Assembly (NCBI GenBank): GCA_016190145.1
Contig: JACPRD010000132.1
Span: 1 to 48,154, forward strand
DNA: 48,154 nucleotides
Direction: 5' to 3'
From: Planctomycetota bacterium
Lineage (GTDB): Bacteria > Planctomycetota > MHYJ01 > WSZJ01
A model generated the notes under the pieces. That model was not told where the DNA came from and ran no database searches. It was given only the letters and a program-made list of their open reading frames with translations. A program made the translations under genes and the position numbers. Positions 8,613 to 16,937 of the stretch are shown piece by piece (position 1 is the first letter of the stretch; every line of letters begins with the position of its first letter).

Positions 8613-9724
8613 TGTCCTGGACGCTCGGGTTCGAGGACGGGGCGGGGCCGCGGTGGATGCGCGGGCGCGAGGCGACGGTGTTTGCGGAGAAGGGGATTGG
8701 GCCGTGTGGGCGGCCCGTCGCGTGGCGCACGGGGCCGGGGCCCGTGGCGGTCGCGGTCTCGGAGGAGAGTGGCCGGCTCCAGGCGGGATTCGACGTCGGG
8801 GAGGCGCTGGACGTGCTGCTGAGCGAGCGGTACCGGAGGCCGGCGAAGCCGATCACGCGGCTGCTGCCCTTCCATTACCATCGCGTTCCCGGCGCCTTGC
8901 GGTTCCGGATCGGGCAATTGCTGTCCGCGGGCCGCCGTTCTCGGTTTCCCCGGTGGCCGATCGATCCGTCCGGCGACGCGCTTCGCTGGCTCTCCGGGCG
9001 CCGCGAGGTCCGCTGGCCGGGCGGGAAGGCGTTCGCGCTGGTCCTGACTCACGACGTGGACTCGGCGGAGGGGATGGCGCGGGCCTCGCGGATGTTCGAT
9101 ATCGAGGCTGCGGCCGGCTTGCCGGCGGTCTACGGTTTCGTGACGAGCACGTACGAGATTGACCGCGGCCTTGCGCGCGCGGTGCAGGCCCTGGGCGGAG
9201 AGATCGCCTGGCACAGCGACCTGCACGACAACCGGATCGCGTTCGAAGAGGATGACGCGATCCGCCGGCGGATCGAGGGCGCGAGGGGATTCCTGGAGGA
9301 GTTCAACGTCACGGGATTCCGATCGCCGTCGCTCTATCGCACGCCGGCGCTGTTCCGGGTGCTGGCGGAGCGGTTCCGCTGGGATTCCTCGGTGCCCGAC
9401 ACAGGTCCCGGCGGCGGATGCGCTTCCGTCGTGCCGTTCCGACTGGGTCGTCTGCTGGAACTGCCGCTGTCGATGCCGCAGGATGCGGACCTCCTGTTCC
9501 GGAGGCGGAGCTGGCAGGAGATCGTAGAGGCCTGGCTGGAGAAAGTGCGGTACATCCGGGAGGTCGGGGGCTTGGCGGTGCTGAACACGCATCCTGAGCC
9601 GCATTTCTCGGGCAGCAGCGCGGGGCTGGAGGCGTACGGCGAGTTTCTGGTGCGGGTCCGCGAGCTCGATCCCTGGATCGCGGTTCCGCGGGGGATGCCG
9701 ATGCAGAGAGGGGAGGTCGCTTGA
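8609..9724 (+). CDS. Polysaccharide (NodB/ArnD-like) deacetylase
   Basis: A 371-aa protein. A less conserved N-terminal region (1-140) precedes a NodB-type metal-dependent deacetylase domain. Its motifs are LTHDVDSAE (146-154, catalytic base and metal Asp), WHSDLH (201-206, metal-binding HSxxH), [18 protein letters not shown] and LNTHPEPH. ArnD removes a formyl group from Und-P-linked Ara4FN. An analogous deacylation of an Und-P-linked amino sugar would fit between the GT2 and ArnT-like steps. Cytoplasmic or peripheral placement is likely because no signal peptide is seen. The start ATG 8609 overlaps the GT2 stop (ATGATG), so the genes are coupled. Confidence 0.85.
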   Translation: MMSWTLGFEDGAGPRWMRGREATVFAEKGIGPCGRPVAWRTGPGPVAVAVSEESGRLQAGFDVGEALDVLLSERYRRPAKPITRLLPFHYHRVPGALRFRIGQLLSAGRRSRFPRWPIDPSGDALRWLSGRREVRWPGGKAFALVLTHDVDSAEGMARASRMFDIEAAAGLPAVYGFVTSTYEIDRGLARAVQALGGEIAWHSDLHDNRIAFEEDDAIRRRIEGARGFLEEFNVTGFRSPSLYRTPALFRVLAERFRWDSSVPDTGPGGGCASVVPFRLGRLLELPLSMPQDADLLFRRRSWQEIVEAWLEKVRYIREVGGLAVLNTHPEPHFSGSSAGLEAYGEFLVRVRELDPWIAVPRGMPMQRGEVA

Positions 9725-10308
9725 GCGGGGAAGCGACGGTGGGGTATCCGACGGGCCGAAAAATTGCGGATCGGGAAGTGGAAATCGGGGAGGGAGCGAT
9801 GCTGCGCTCGCACACGGTGGTCTACGAGGGGGTGCGCGTGGGCCGGAACCTCCAGACCGGACACAACGTGGTGATCCGGGAGGAGAACGCGATCGGCGAC
9901 GACGTCTGCATCTGGAGTAATTCGGTTATCGATTACGGGTGCCGGATCGGGAGCCGGGTGCGGATTCATTCGAATGTCTACGTCTGCCAGCATTCAGTCA
10001 TCGAGGATGACGCGTTCCTCGCGCCCGGGGTCTGCTTCGCCAACGACCCATATCCCGTGCAAAACGTGGTGCTGACGGGGCCCACCGTGAGACGCGGAGC
10101 GCGGATCGGCATCAATGCGACGCTCCTGCCGGGGGTGACGGTGGGGGAGTGGGCGGTCGTGGGGGCGGGAAGCGTCGTGACGAAGGACATCCCGCCGGGG
10201 CGGCTCTGGTTCGGCAACCCGGCGCGCGATCATGGTCGGGTGCAGGATCTGAGGGACGGCGGCGGCCACCCGGTTTACGGTGCGGACGGAAGGAGGCTTG
10301 CTCCTTGA
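9721..10308 (+). CDS. Left-handed beta-helix (hexapeptide) acyltransferase, WbpD/WlbB-like
   Basis: A 195-aa protein made of [LIV]-G-x4 hexapeptide repeats ([54 protein letters not shown]). The VCFANDPYP segment resembles the FxND-P signature of WbpD, WlbB and QdtC, which N-acetylate 3-amino sugars using acetyl-CoA. It probably acts on the product of the next gene. The start is TTG 9721, overlapping the deacetylase stop, with GAGGGGAGG upstream as ribosome binding site. The C-terminal 20 residues (after FGNPARDHG) are atypical and probably unstructured. Confidence 0.85.
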   Translation: MSGEATVGYPTGRKIADREVEIGEGAMLRSHTVVYEGVRVGRNLQTGHNVVIREENAIGDDVCIWSNSVIDYGCRIGSRVRIHSNVYVCQHSVIEDDAFLAPGVCFANDPYPVQNVVLTGPTVRRGARIGINATLLPGVTVGEWAVVGAGSVVTKDIPPGRLWFGNPARDHGRVQDLRDGGGHPVYGADGRRLAP

Positions 10309-11414
10309 TGAGCGGACACGGATCGATTCCCCTGGTGGATCTAAGGGCGCAGTACGCGGAGATCGGACCGGAATTGAAGGAAGCGGCGATCGGTGCGCTG
10401 GAGCGGACGGACTACATCCTGGGCGCCGACGTGGCCGAGTTCGAAAAGGAGTTTGCGGCATTTGTGGGCGCAAAGCACTGCGTCGCGTGCGCCAGCGGGA
10501 CCGACGCGCTGACGCTCGCCTTCCGGGCCCTCGACATCGGGCCCGGCGACGACGTGATCATGCAGGCGAACACATTCGTGGCGACTCCGCTCGGCGCGGT
10601 CCTCGCGGGCGCCCGCCCGGTCTTCGTCGATGCGGATCCCGCGACGATGCAGGTGGACCTCGCCGCGATGGAGCGTGCGATCACCTCAAGGACCCGGGCC
10701 CTCGTTCCGGTGCATCTCTTCGGACAGGCCGTCGACATGTCCCGCGTGGCCGCCCTGGCGCGGCGGCGGAATCTCGCCGTCGTCGAAGACGCGGCCCAGG
10801 GACACGGCGCGCGCTGGAACGGCCGCTCCGTCGGCTCCTTCGGCGACGTCGCCGCGTGGAGCTTCTACCCCGGCAAGAACCTCGGCGCAGCCGGGGACGG
10901 CGGCGCCCTTACGACCCAGCGCGAGGACGTCGCCCGGAAACTCCGCCTCCTCCGGAACTACGGCTCCACGGTCAAATACGTCCACGAATCGCCGGGAACG
11001 AACTCGCGGCTCGACACGCTCCAGGCCGCCATCCTGCGCGTCAAGCTCCGGCACCTGCACGCCTGGGTCGACCGCAGGCGCGCCGCCGCCCGCAGATATC
11101 GAGAGCTCCTCGCCGACGTCCCGCACGTCGTACTGCCGCAGGAGTGCCGCGAAGAGGAGCACGCATGGCATCTGTTCGTGGTGCGCGTTCCGGACAGAGA
11201 CCGCGTGCTCAAGACGCTTCAGGACGCCGGCATCGGCGCCGGCATCCACTATCCCATCCCCTGCCACCTCCAGGGCGCCCTCCGGAACCTGGAATACGCC
11301 CGCGGCGCCTTCCCGGCGGCCGAAGACCTCGCCGGGCGTATCCTGTCTCTCCCGATCTACCCGGAAATCGAGCCGGCACAGCAGGCAGCCGTCGCAGCCG
11401 CCCTCAGAGTCTGA
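10308..11414 (+). CDS. DegT/DnrJ/EryC1 sugar aminotransferase (WbpE/ArnB family)
   Basis: A 368-aa PLP enzyme. The Schiff-base lysine is Lys190 in WSFYPGKNLGA, with Asp161 (VEDAAQGHGA) contacting the pyridine nitrogen. CASGTDAL (61-68) forms the phosphate-binding loop. The family includes ArnB (4-keto-pentose) and WbpE/QdtB/FdtB (3-keto hexoses); the company of a Gfo/Idh/MocA dehydrogenase and WbpD-like acyltransferase favours the C3-amination type. ATG 10308 overlaps the previous stop (TGATG) and has a strong GGAAGGAGG site at 10288-10296. It is the last gene of the operon and is followed by a palindrome shared with the convergent gene. Confidence 0.88.
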   Translation: MSGHGSIPLVDLRAQYAEIGPELKEAAIGALERTDYILGADVAEFEKEFAAFVGAKHCVACASGTDALTLAFRALDIGPGDDVIMQANTFVATPLGAVLAGARPVFVDADPATMQVDLAAMERAITSRTRALVPVHLFGQAVDMSRVAALARRRNLAVVEDAAQGHGARWNGRSVGSFGDVAAWSFYPGKNLGAAGDGGALTTQREDVARKLRLLRNYGSTVKYVHESPGTNSRLDTLQAAILRVKLRHLHAWVDRRRAAARRYRELLADVPHVVLPQECREEEHAWHLFVVRVPDRDRVLKTLQDAGIGAGIHYPIPCHLQGALRNLEYARGAFPAAEDLAGRILSLPIYPEIEPAQQAAVAAALRV

Positions 11415-11547
11415 GAGTCACTCGCGCGCCGGTCCTCGCTGCGCGTTCTGCACCGCGCGCCCTGTGAGGATGGTGGGGCCGGGGGAGCCCGGCGCGCGGT
11501 GCAGGCCGGCCGCTCGGGCCGTCCCGCGACTGCTCCTCAGAATCTCA
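11412..11547. repeat. Palindromic spacer between convergent genes
   Basis: The spacer begins at the aminotransferase stop (TGAGAGTC, TGA 11412-11414) and ends at the GT39 stop on the other strand (rc TGAGATTC, 11545-11547). Inside it, GCACCGCGCGCC (11450-11461) and GGCGCGCGGTGC (11491-11502) form a perfect 12-bp stem around 29 bases. No T-tract follows on either side. It probably ends transcription from both directions. Its ends resemble the TGAGAGC palindromes at 25-124 and 14152-14247, but the body differs. Confidence 0.7.
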
Positions 11548-13218
11548 CCGAGCGCGGCACTTCACCAGCACGTAGATTTCCCTCTTCCGCTCGTACGGAA
11601 GCTCCTCCCCTCCGCTTCGAAGGACTTCCTCAATTTCCAGCACCGGGCTCGTCGCGAGCTCCCCGAGGTATCTCGGCTCGGTGAGGACCCAGGCCTCGAG
11701 TCCAGGCCCGGCGCCGCCACCCTTCGCGCAGTCGCGGATCTCCTCCGGCTTATGGAACAGCCAGCCGTTCCCCGCGTAGTAGTAGAGCTTTGAGTCGTCG
11801 GCGCGGTAGTAGAGGAGGGGACCGACGTGGACCGCGCGGACCTGGGCGGCGAAGCGGCGCTCGACGAGGTGACTGTCGCGCAGAGAATCGCCGGCGATTG
11901 CGGAATAGAGCGCGCAGGCGGCGGCCGTGGTGAGGAGGGTGTGAAGCGCGGCGCGCGGGCGGCGGCGCAGCAAGGCGGCGGTCGCGACGGCCGCGGCGAG
12001 GAGAGCCGCGGCCACGGTGAGAGCGCCCGGGAGGAGGCGCGCCACGGCGCCGGGAGTCCCGTGTAAGAACCGGCCCGCAGCCAGCGCAGCGGCCGCGAGC
12101 GTCAGGACTGTCACAAAGATCACGATAGGCCCCGCGAACAGCCACTTCCAGACCGCTTCCAGTCTTTCTCCGCGCTCGACGCGCGCAAGCACCGCTTCCC
12201 AGAAACCTCCCACCAGCATGGCCGCAAACGGGAGGATCGGGAGGATGTAGTAGCTGCGGCGGGAGGCGCTGACGGTGAACGCGGCAAAGACGAGGGTGAA
12301 GGCGAGGGCGGCGAACCGGAACCCGCGGTGTTCGCGGAGAGTCTTCGCGGCCCATCCGAAGGCGCCGGGGAGCCACAGGGACCAGGGGGCGAGCATGGCG
12401 GGGACGATGCCGAAGTAATAGGGCCAGGGGTTGTCGTGGTGGTCGTAGGGGTCGTAGATGCGGACGACGTTTTCCCACCACATGTAGCGGACGAGGGCCC
12501 AGTCGCCGGTGTGGAGGCGGGAGAGGAGGAAGGGGAAGCCGTAACAGAAGGCGCCGAGGGGGAGGGCGGCGGCGAACCAGGCGGAGTTGCGGAGGAGTTC
12601 GGAGCGGCGGTGGAAGACAGCGTCGGCAGCGGCGATGGCGGAGGGGAGGACGACGGCGGGGAGGCCCTTGGCCTGGCCGCCGAGGCCGAGGAGGGCGAGA
12701 AAGGCGAAGGCCTGCCAGGGGCGGAAGCGATCGAGGGAGGCGACGTAGACGGCGGTGGCGGCGGTGATGAAGGCGACGTTCATCATGTCGGAGGAGGCGG
12801 TGCGCCCCCAGGTGACGAAGGAGACGGAGGTGGCGAGGGCGGCGCCGGCAAGGGGGCCGGCGCTGCGGCCGAAGAGGCGCGCAGCCATCCAGGCGGTGAG
12901 GAAGACGGAGGCGAGGGCGCAGGCGGCGCTGGGGAGGCGCGCGAGGAATTCGGAAACGCCGCCGCACAAGGCGCCGAGGGCGGCGATGATCCAGTAAGAG
13001 AGGAGGGGTTTGAAGGCCCAGGTCTGGCCGTTGATGCGGGGCTCGAGCCAGTCGCCGGACTTGAGCATTTCGCGAGCGACGCAGAGCCAGCGGCCCTCGC
13101 CGCCCCAGAGCTGCATCCGGCCGAGGGCGGCGAAGAACGGGAGGCAGGCGGCGGCGAGGAGGATCCAGGCTGCAGGGGACAGGCGCCGGCGGTCGGGCTC
13201 AGAATCCGGGATGATCAT
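11545..13218 (-). CDS. GT39/ArnT-superfamily membrane glycosyltransferase, divergent
   Basis: A 557-aa multi-pass membrane protein of the PMT/ArnT superfamily. The signature loop is altered: MQLWGGEGRW (residues 35-44) where ArnT has PDEGRYA, and TWAFKPLLSYW where ArnT has eKPPLlYW. The Asp of the catalytic Asp-Glu pair is therefore Gly. TASSDMM keeps the second conserved Asp. It may use a different donor, work with altered chemistry, or be a non-catalytic partner. The start was set at ATG 13218 (MIIPDSEPD). The longer frame to 13275 would run into the operator, and TACCAT lies 8 nt before this ATG. It is divergent from the GT2 at 13333 and shares the operator region. Confidence 0.8.
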   Translation of the reverse strand: MIIPDSEPDRRRLSPAAWILLAAACLPFFAALGRMQLWGGEGRWLCVAREMLKSGDWLEPRINGQTWAFKPLLSYWIIAALGALCGGVSEFLARLPSAACALASVFLTAWMAARLFGRSAGPLAGAALATSVSFVTWGRTASSDMMNVAFITAATAVYVASLDRFRPWQAFAFLALLGLGGQAKGLPAVVLPSAIAAADAVFHRRSELLRNSAWFAAALPLGAFCYGFPFLLSRLHTGDWALVRYMWWENVVRIYDPYDHHDNPWPYYFGIVPAMLAPWSLWLPGAFGWAAKTLREHRGFRFAALAFTLVFAAFTVSASRRSYYILPILPFAAMLVGGFWEAVLARVERGERLEAVWKWLFAGPIVIFVTVLTLAAAALAAGRFLHGTPGAVARLLPGALTVAAALLAAAVATAALLRRRPRAALHTLLTTAAACALYSAIAGDSLRDSHLVERRFAAQVRAVHVGPLLYYRADDSKLYYYAGNGWLFHKPEEIRDCAKGGGAGPGLEAWVLTEPRYLGELATSPVLEIEEVLRSGGEELPYERKREIYVLVKCRAR

Positions 13219-13270
13219 GCGCGTCGATGGTAGGCGCGAGCCGGAGGGCGGTCCGGAAATTCGACGCGAC

Positions 13271-13297
13271 TTCATATCGGATTCACGCTCTGTTCAT
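13271..13297 (+). promoter_or_regulatory. Triple 11-bp direct-repeat operator, site 3 (divergent promoter)
   Basis: TTCAT (13271), TTCAC (13282) and TTCAT (13293) are spaced exactly 11 bp apart and read toward the GT2 gene. TATAAA at 13312-13317 is a good -10, 19 bp from the start of the last repeat. The leftward GT39 gene starts 53 bp on the other side, so one bound regulator could serve both genes. Confidence 0.72.
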
Positions 13298-13332
13298 CCC
13301 GCCTTCCGAGGTATAAACGCCTCCGGAAACCG

Positions 13333-14154
13333 ATGCCCGACCTCACCTTGGTCGTCCCGCTGTTCAACCGCCCGCGCACGCTGGCGCGGATCCTGCGCGC
13401 GCTGGACGCGCAGACGCTCGATCGCGCGCGTTTCGAAACCGTGTTCGTCGACGATTCCGGGCCGGAGAACTACGGGAACCAGCGGGAGGTCCTCGAGGCC
13501 GCGCCGCTCCGGTGCGCCTGGACGCTCCTGTCGACGGGCCTGCCGCGCGGCGTGAACGGGGTTTCGGTCGCCCGCAACCTGGCGATACGTGCCGCGCGCG
13601 GCGAGGTCGTCATGTTTATGGACGACGACTGCGTCCCGCACCCGGAAATGCTCGCCGCCCACCTCGAGGCCCATCGCGCCCGGCCGCGCCTCGCCGCCGT
13701 CGGCAACCGCTCAGAGGACGAGTCCATCCTCGCCGCGCGCCCGCCGCTTCCCCTGACGTTCGGAAAGTGCGCGCGCGAGGAAGCGAAGTCGGCGAGGGGC
13801 GGGCTGGGGGCGGGGTCGTTCGTGACGGCGAACGCGAGCGTGAAGCGCGAGCACCTGCTGGCGGCGGGGCTGTTCGACGAGTCGTTCGCGCGCGCGGGGG
13901 AGTACGGGTACGAGGACAAGGATCTGGGGAAGCGGCTGATCGAGCTCGGGCTGGAGATCCGTTTTCTGCGGGACGCGGCGGTCTGGATGGCGCCGCGCGA
14001 GTCGGACCCATGGGAGGGGCGGCGCGAGGCGGCGCGGAATGCGGCGCGGGCGCGGTACCATCGGAAGCACGACGTGCTGATCGGGTTCCGGAGCCGGGTC
14101 AAGGACCTGCTCGGGATCCGGAGCCGCCGGGCGCGGCGGAAGGGGGAGTCATGA
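13333..14154 (+). CDS. GT2-family glycosyltransferase
   Basis: A 273-aa GT-A glycosyltransferase. TLVVPLFNRPRTL opens the nucleotide-binding fold, FVDDSGPE (38-45) and FMDDDCVPHPE (95-105) supply the acidic nucleotide and DxD-type metal site. YGYEDKDLGKRL is the ED-containing acceptor/catalytic segment seen in GT2 enzymes. The C-terminus is very basic (RSRRARRKGES), fitting membrane-surface binding. It is the only rightward gene under operator site 3 and probably adds a sugar to the same envelope glycan. Its TGA stop is the first three bases of a palindromic repeat. Confidence 0.83.
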   Translation: MPDLTLVVPLFNRPRTLARILRALDAQTLDRARFETVFVDDSGPENYGNQREVLEAAPLRCAWTLLSTGLPRGVNGVSVARNLAIRAARGEVVMFMDDDCVPHPEMLAAHLEAHRARPRLAAVGNRSEDESILAARPPLPLTFGKCAREEAKSARGGLGAGSFVTANASVKREHLLAAGLFDESFARAGEYGYEDKDLGKRLIELGLEIRFLRDAAVWMAPRESDPWEGRREAARNAARARYHRKHDVLIGFRSRVKDLLGIRSRRARRKGES

Positions 14155-14247
14155 GAGCGCGCGGAGAATTCGAGCGCCTGCGGCGGTCGGACCTCGCTAC
14201 GCTCGCCCCGACCGCTCGCCGTCGCTCGCGTTCTCCACGCGCTCTCA
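14152..14247. repeat. Palindromic repeat, TGAGAGC family, copy 2
   Basis: A 96-bp element running from TGAGAGCGCG to CGCGCTCTCA, with core GGTCGGACCTCGCTACGCTCG and its partner CGAGC-rich arm. The core closely matches the core of the copy at 25-124 read in reverse. Its first TGA is the stop of the GT2 gene, and the TCA at 14245-14247 is the stop of the convergent pyrophosphatase gene. It likely serves as a bidirectional terminator. Confidence 0.85.
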
Positions 14248-16809
14248 GGGTTTCCAGAGCTTAGCAATCTCCGGCGAGAACTTCAGGATAAGGCCGACGA
14301 AGACGATCGACACCATCGACATGAGCTTGATGAGGATGTTGAGGCTGGGGCCGCTTGTGTCCTTGAAGGGATCGCCGACCGTGTCGCCGGTGACGGCGGC
14401 CTTGTGCGCGAGGGAGCCCTTCCCCTGGACTTCGCCTTTCTCGTTCTTGAGGTTGCCGCCTTCGATGAACTTCTTGGCGTTGTCCCAGGCGCCGCCCGCG
14501 GCGGCCATCATGATGGCGACGGCGAAGCCGGTGGAGAGGCCGCCGGCGAGGAGGCCCATGACGCCGGCGACGTCGAGGAGGAGGCCGGTGGCGATGGGGA
14601 CGACGATGGCGAGGATGGAGGGGAAGATCATTTCGCGCTGGGCGCCTTTGGTGGAGATGGCGACGCAGGACGCGTAGTCGGGATCCGTCCGGCCTTCCAT
14701 GATGCCGGGGATGTCTCGGAACTGCCTGCGGACTTCGAGGACCATGTCCTTGGCGGCGCGGCCGACGGCCTTCATGGTGAGGGCGCAGAAGACGAAGACC
14801 ATCATGGCGCCGATGAAGAGGCCGATGAGGACGGAGGGGTTCATGAGGGTGACGGAGTAGAAGGACATGAAGTCGCCGAGGGTGGCTTCCTTGGCTGGGA
14901 CGGCGCGGAGTTCGGGCTTATTGCGGGCTTTCGAGAGGACGAGCCAGGCGTCCGTGACTTTTGCGCCGTCCTTGCCGGCGGACTCGCGGGAGAGGATGCC
15001 ATTGCCGGTGTTGCGGAAGGAAGCGCGGTCGAGCTCCGCGTCGGTGCGCGCGTCGACGACGGTTTCCGTGACGGCGGGGGCCGAGGTCGCGGCGCCGTCG
15101 GCGATGCGCTCCACGCCGATGCGGATTTCCTCGACGTAGGCGGCGAGGAGGGCCATGGCGGTGAGGGCGGCGGAGGCGATGGCGAACCCCTTGCCGGTGG
15201 CGGCGGTCGTGTTCCCGAGGGCGTCGAGGGCGTCGGTGCGTTCGCGGACGACGGGGTCGAGGGCGGACATCGTAGCGTTGCCGCCGGCGTTGTCGGCGAT
15301 CGGGCCGTAGGCGTCGGTGGCGAGCGTGATGCCAAGCGTGGAGAGCATGCCGACGGCGGCGATCGAGATGCCGTAGAGGCCGCGGATAGGATCCGTGAAG
15401 CCGCCGGCGAGCCAGTAGGACAGGAACATCCCGATGGCGACCGTGATGATCGGGATTCCCGTCGAGAGCATGCCGACCGCCGTGCCGTCGATGATGACAG
15501 TCGCGTGACCGGTGAGGGCGTTCTCCGCGAGGTTCTTCACCGGCGCGTAGTCCGTGGACGTGTAGTACTCGGCCGCCTTCGCGACGATGACGCCCGAGAC
15601 GAGGCCCACGACGACCGCACCCCAGACGCGCCAGATGTACGTGTTCACGCCGAACAGGCCCGCCTTGAAGCCCGCTTCCGCAAGAAGCGGCGAGTCGTTC
15701 AGGAGCGCGACGCCGATGAAGAACGAGGCGACCGCGGTGAGTGCGGTGGCGATGTTGATGCCGCGGAACAGCGCGCCCATCAGGTTCCGGAGGCTCGTGT
15801 CCTCGCTCGTGCGGACCGAGTAGACGCCGATGATCGAGAGGACGATGCCGACGCCGGCGACGACCATGGGATAGACGACCCACGGAAGCGACAGCGTCGC
15901 GTCCACGACGCCCGACTTCATGCTCTGCGCCGTGGCGAATCCCAGGGCCGCGGTCGCGAGAATCGACCCGCAGTAGGACTCGTACAGGTCGGCGCCCATG
16001 CCCGCGACGTCGCCGACGTTGTCGCCCACGTTGTCGGCGATCGTCGCCGGATTCCGCGGGTCGTCCTCCGGGATCCCCGCTTCGACCTTCCCCACGAGGT
16101 CGCTTCCGACGTCCGCGGCCTTCGTGTAGATGCCGCCGCCCACGCGGGCGAACAGGGCCTGGGTGGAAGCGCCCATCCCGAACGCGAGCATCGTGACGGT
16201 GACTTCGCCCAGCGGGAGGTTCAGGACGTTGTTGCAGACGTAGAACCAGACGGCGATGTCGAGCAGGCCGAAGCCCACGACGACGAGCCCCATGACCGCG
16301 CCGGAGCGAAGGGCGACCTGGAGGCCCTGGTTCAGGCTTTTGCTCGCGGCCTGGGCCGTCCGGTTGGAGGCGTAGGTCGCGGTGTTCATGCCGAGGAAGC
16401 CGCAGATGCCGCTGAAGATGCCGCCGGACAGGAACGCGAACGGCACCAGCCAGTGCTGGATCCCGAAACCAAAGGCCATGACGGACAGCACGACGACCAG
16501 CAGGACGAAGACGAGGCCCACGATCTTGTACTGCTGGAACAGGTACGCCATGGCGCCCTTGCGGACCGCGCCGGCGATCTTCTGCATCTTCTCGTTGCCG
16601 GGATCCGCGGCCTTCATGCCCCGGAAGAAGATCCACGCGAAGACCAGCGCGATCGCGGCCCCGAGGGGAACGCTGAGCCAGATGAGGCCCAGCCGCGAGG
16701 ACGCGCCGGAAAACGCGAGCTCGGCGTGCTCGTTGACCTCGGCGGCGCCGGCGGAAAGGGGGAGGAGAAGAGCGGCCATGGCGGCGAGGGCCTTTCCGGG
16801 TCCGTGCAT
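14245..16809 (-). CDS. hppA: Membrane pyrophosphatase, K+-dependent class (Na+/H+ pump)
   Basis: An 854-aa polytopic enzyme that couples hydrolysis of pyrophosphate to cation export across the inner membrane. Core motifs DVGSDLVGKVE, EDDPRNPATIADNVGDNVGD and a C-terminal Asp/Lys-rich segment near KKFIEGGN are intact. The discriminating motif is GNTTAA (near 15210), the form typical of K+-dependent enzymes, which include Na+-transporting members. The N-terminus is a signal-like segment (KALAAMAALLLPLSAGAAE) before TM1. ATG 16809 was chosen because GGGGAG lies 8 bases upstream; an ATG at 16842 is possible. It ends in the palindrome at 14152-14247. The next gene upstream is a second pyrophosphatase of the other class. 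Confidence 0.93.
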   Translation of the reverse strand: MHGPGKALAAMAALLLPLSAGAAEVNEHAELAFSGASSRLGLIWLSVPLGAAIALVFAWIFFRGMKAADPGNEKMQKIAGAVRKGAMAYLFQQYKIVGLVFVLLVVVLSVMAFGFGIQHWLVPFAFLSGGIFSGICGFLGMNTATYASNRTAQAASKSLNQGLQVALRSGAVMGLVVVGFGLLDIAVWFYVCNNVLNLPLGEVTVTMLAFGMGASTQALFARVGGGIYTKAADVGSDLVGKVEAGIPEDDPRNPATIADNVGDNVGDVAGMGADLYESYCGSILATAALGFATAQSMKSGVVDATLSLPWVVYPMVVAGVGIVLSIIGVYSVRTSEDTSLRNLMGALFRGINIATALTAVASFFIGVALLNDSPLLAEAGFKAGLFGVNTYIWRVWGAVVVGLVSGVIVAKAAEYYTSTDYAPVKNLAENALTGHATVIIDGTAVGMLSTGIPIITVAIGMFLSYWLAGGFTDPIRGLYGISIAAVGMLSTLGITLATDAYGPIADNAGGNATMSALDPVVRERTDALDALGNTTAATGKGFAIASAALTAMALLAAYVEEIRIGVERIADGAATSAPAVTETVVDARTDAELDRASFRNTGNGILSRESAGKDGAKVTDAWLVLSKARNKPELRAVPAKEATLGDFMSFYSVTLMNPSVLIGLFIGAMMVFVFCALTMKAVGRAAKDMVLEVRRQFRDIPGIMEGRTDPDYASCVAISTKGAQREMIFPSILAIVVPIATGLLLDVAGVMGLLAGGLSTGFAVAIMMAAAGGAWDNAKKFIEGGNLKNEKGEVQGKGSLAHKAAVTGDTVGDPFKDTSGPSLNILIKLMSMVSIVFVGLILKFSPEIAKLWKP

Positions 16810-16887
16810 ACGGCGTCTCCCCAGGGTTCGAGTGCGGCGCATCGTAGGTCGAAGAGGAGGCAAGTCAAGCGTCGGAACCTGCGGCAC

Positions 16888-16918
16888 AAAAAAGGGGCCG
16901 CGCGGATCGCGCGGCCCC
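16888..16918 (-). terminator. Intrinsic terminator after the second pyrophosphatase gene
   Basis: An 11-bp GC stem (16894-16904 with 16908-16918, loop GAT) is followed on the minus strand by six T residues (A6 at 16888-16893). It lies 20 bp after the stop of the gene ending at 16938 and separates it from the start of the next pyrophosphatase gene at 16809. The two tandem genes are therefore probably not simply co-transcribed. Confidence 0.9.
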
Positions 16919-16937
16919 CGGAGCGAATCCGCTTCGA

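Noticed and set aside
5186-11414. Standard O-antigen or capsule cluster
   Set aside because: There is no polymerase, flippase, ABC exporter or initiating phosphosugar transferase in the window; the ArnT/ArnC/ArnD-type set fits better.
11415-11544. Hidden small gene between the aminotransferase and GT39 genes
   Set aside because: The 130 bp are mostly stem-loop with no start plus ribosome binding site.
12328-13233. A 301-aa acidic, Gly-rich open frame opposite the GT39 gene
   Set aside because: Low-complexity mirror of hydrophobic codons on the minus strand; no start signal or family match.
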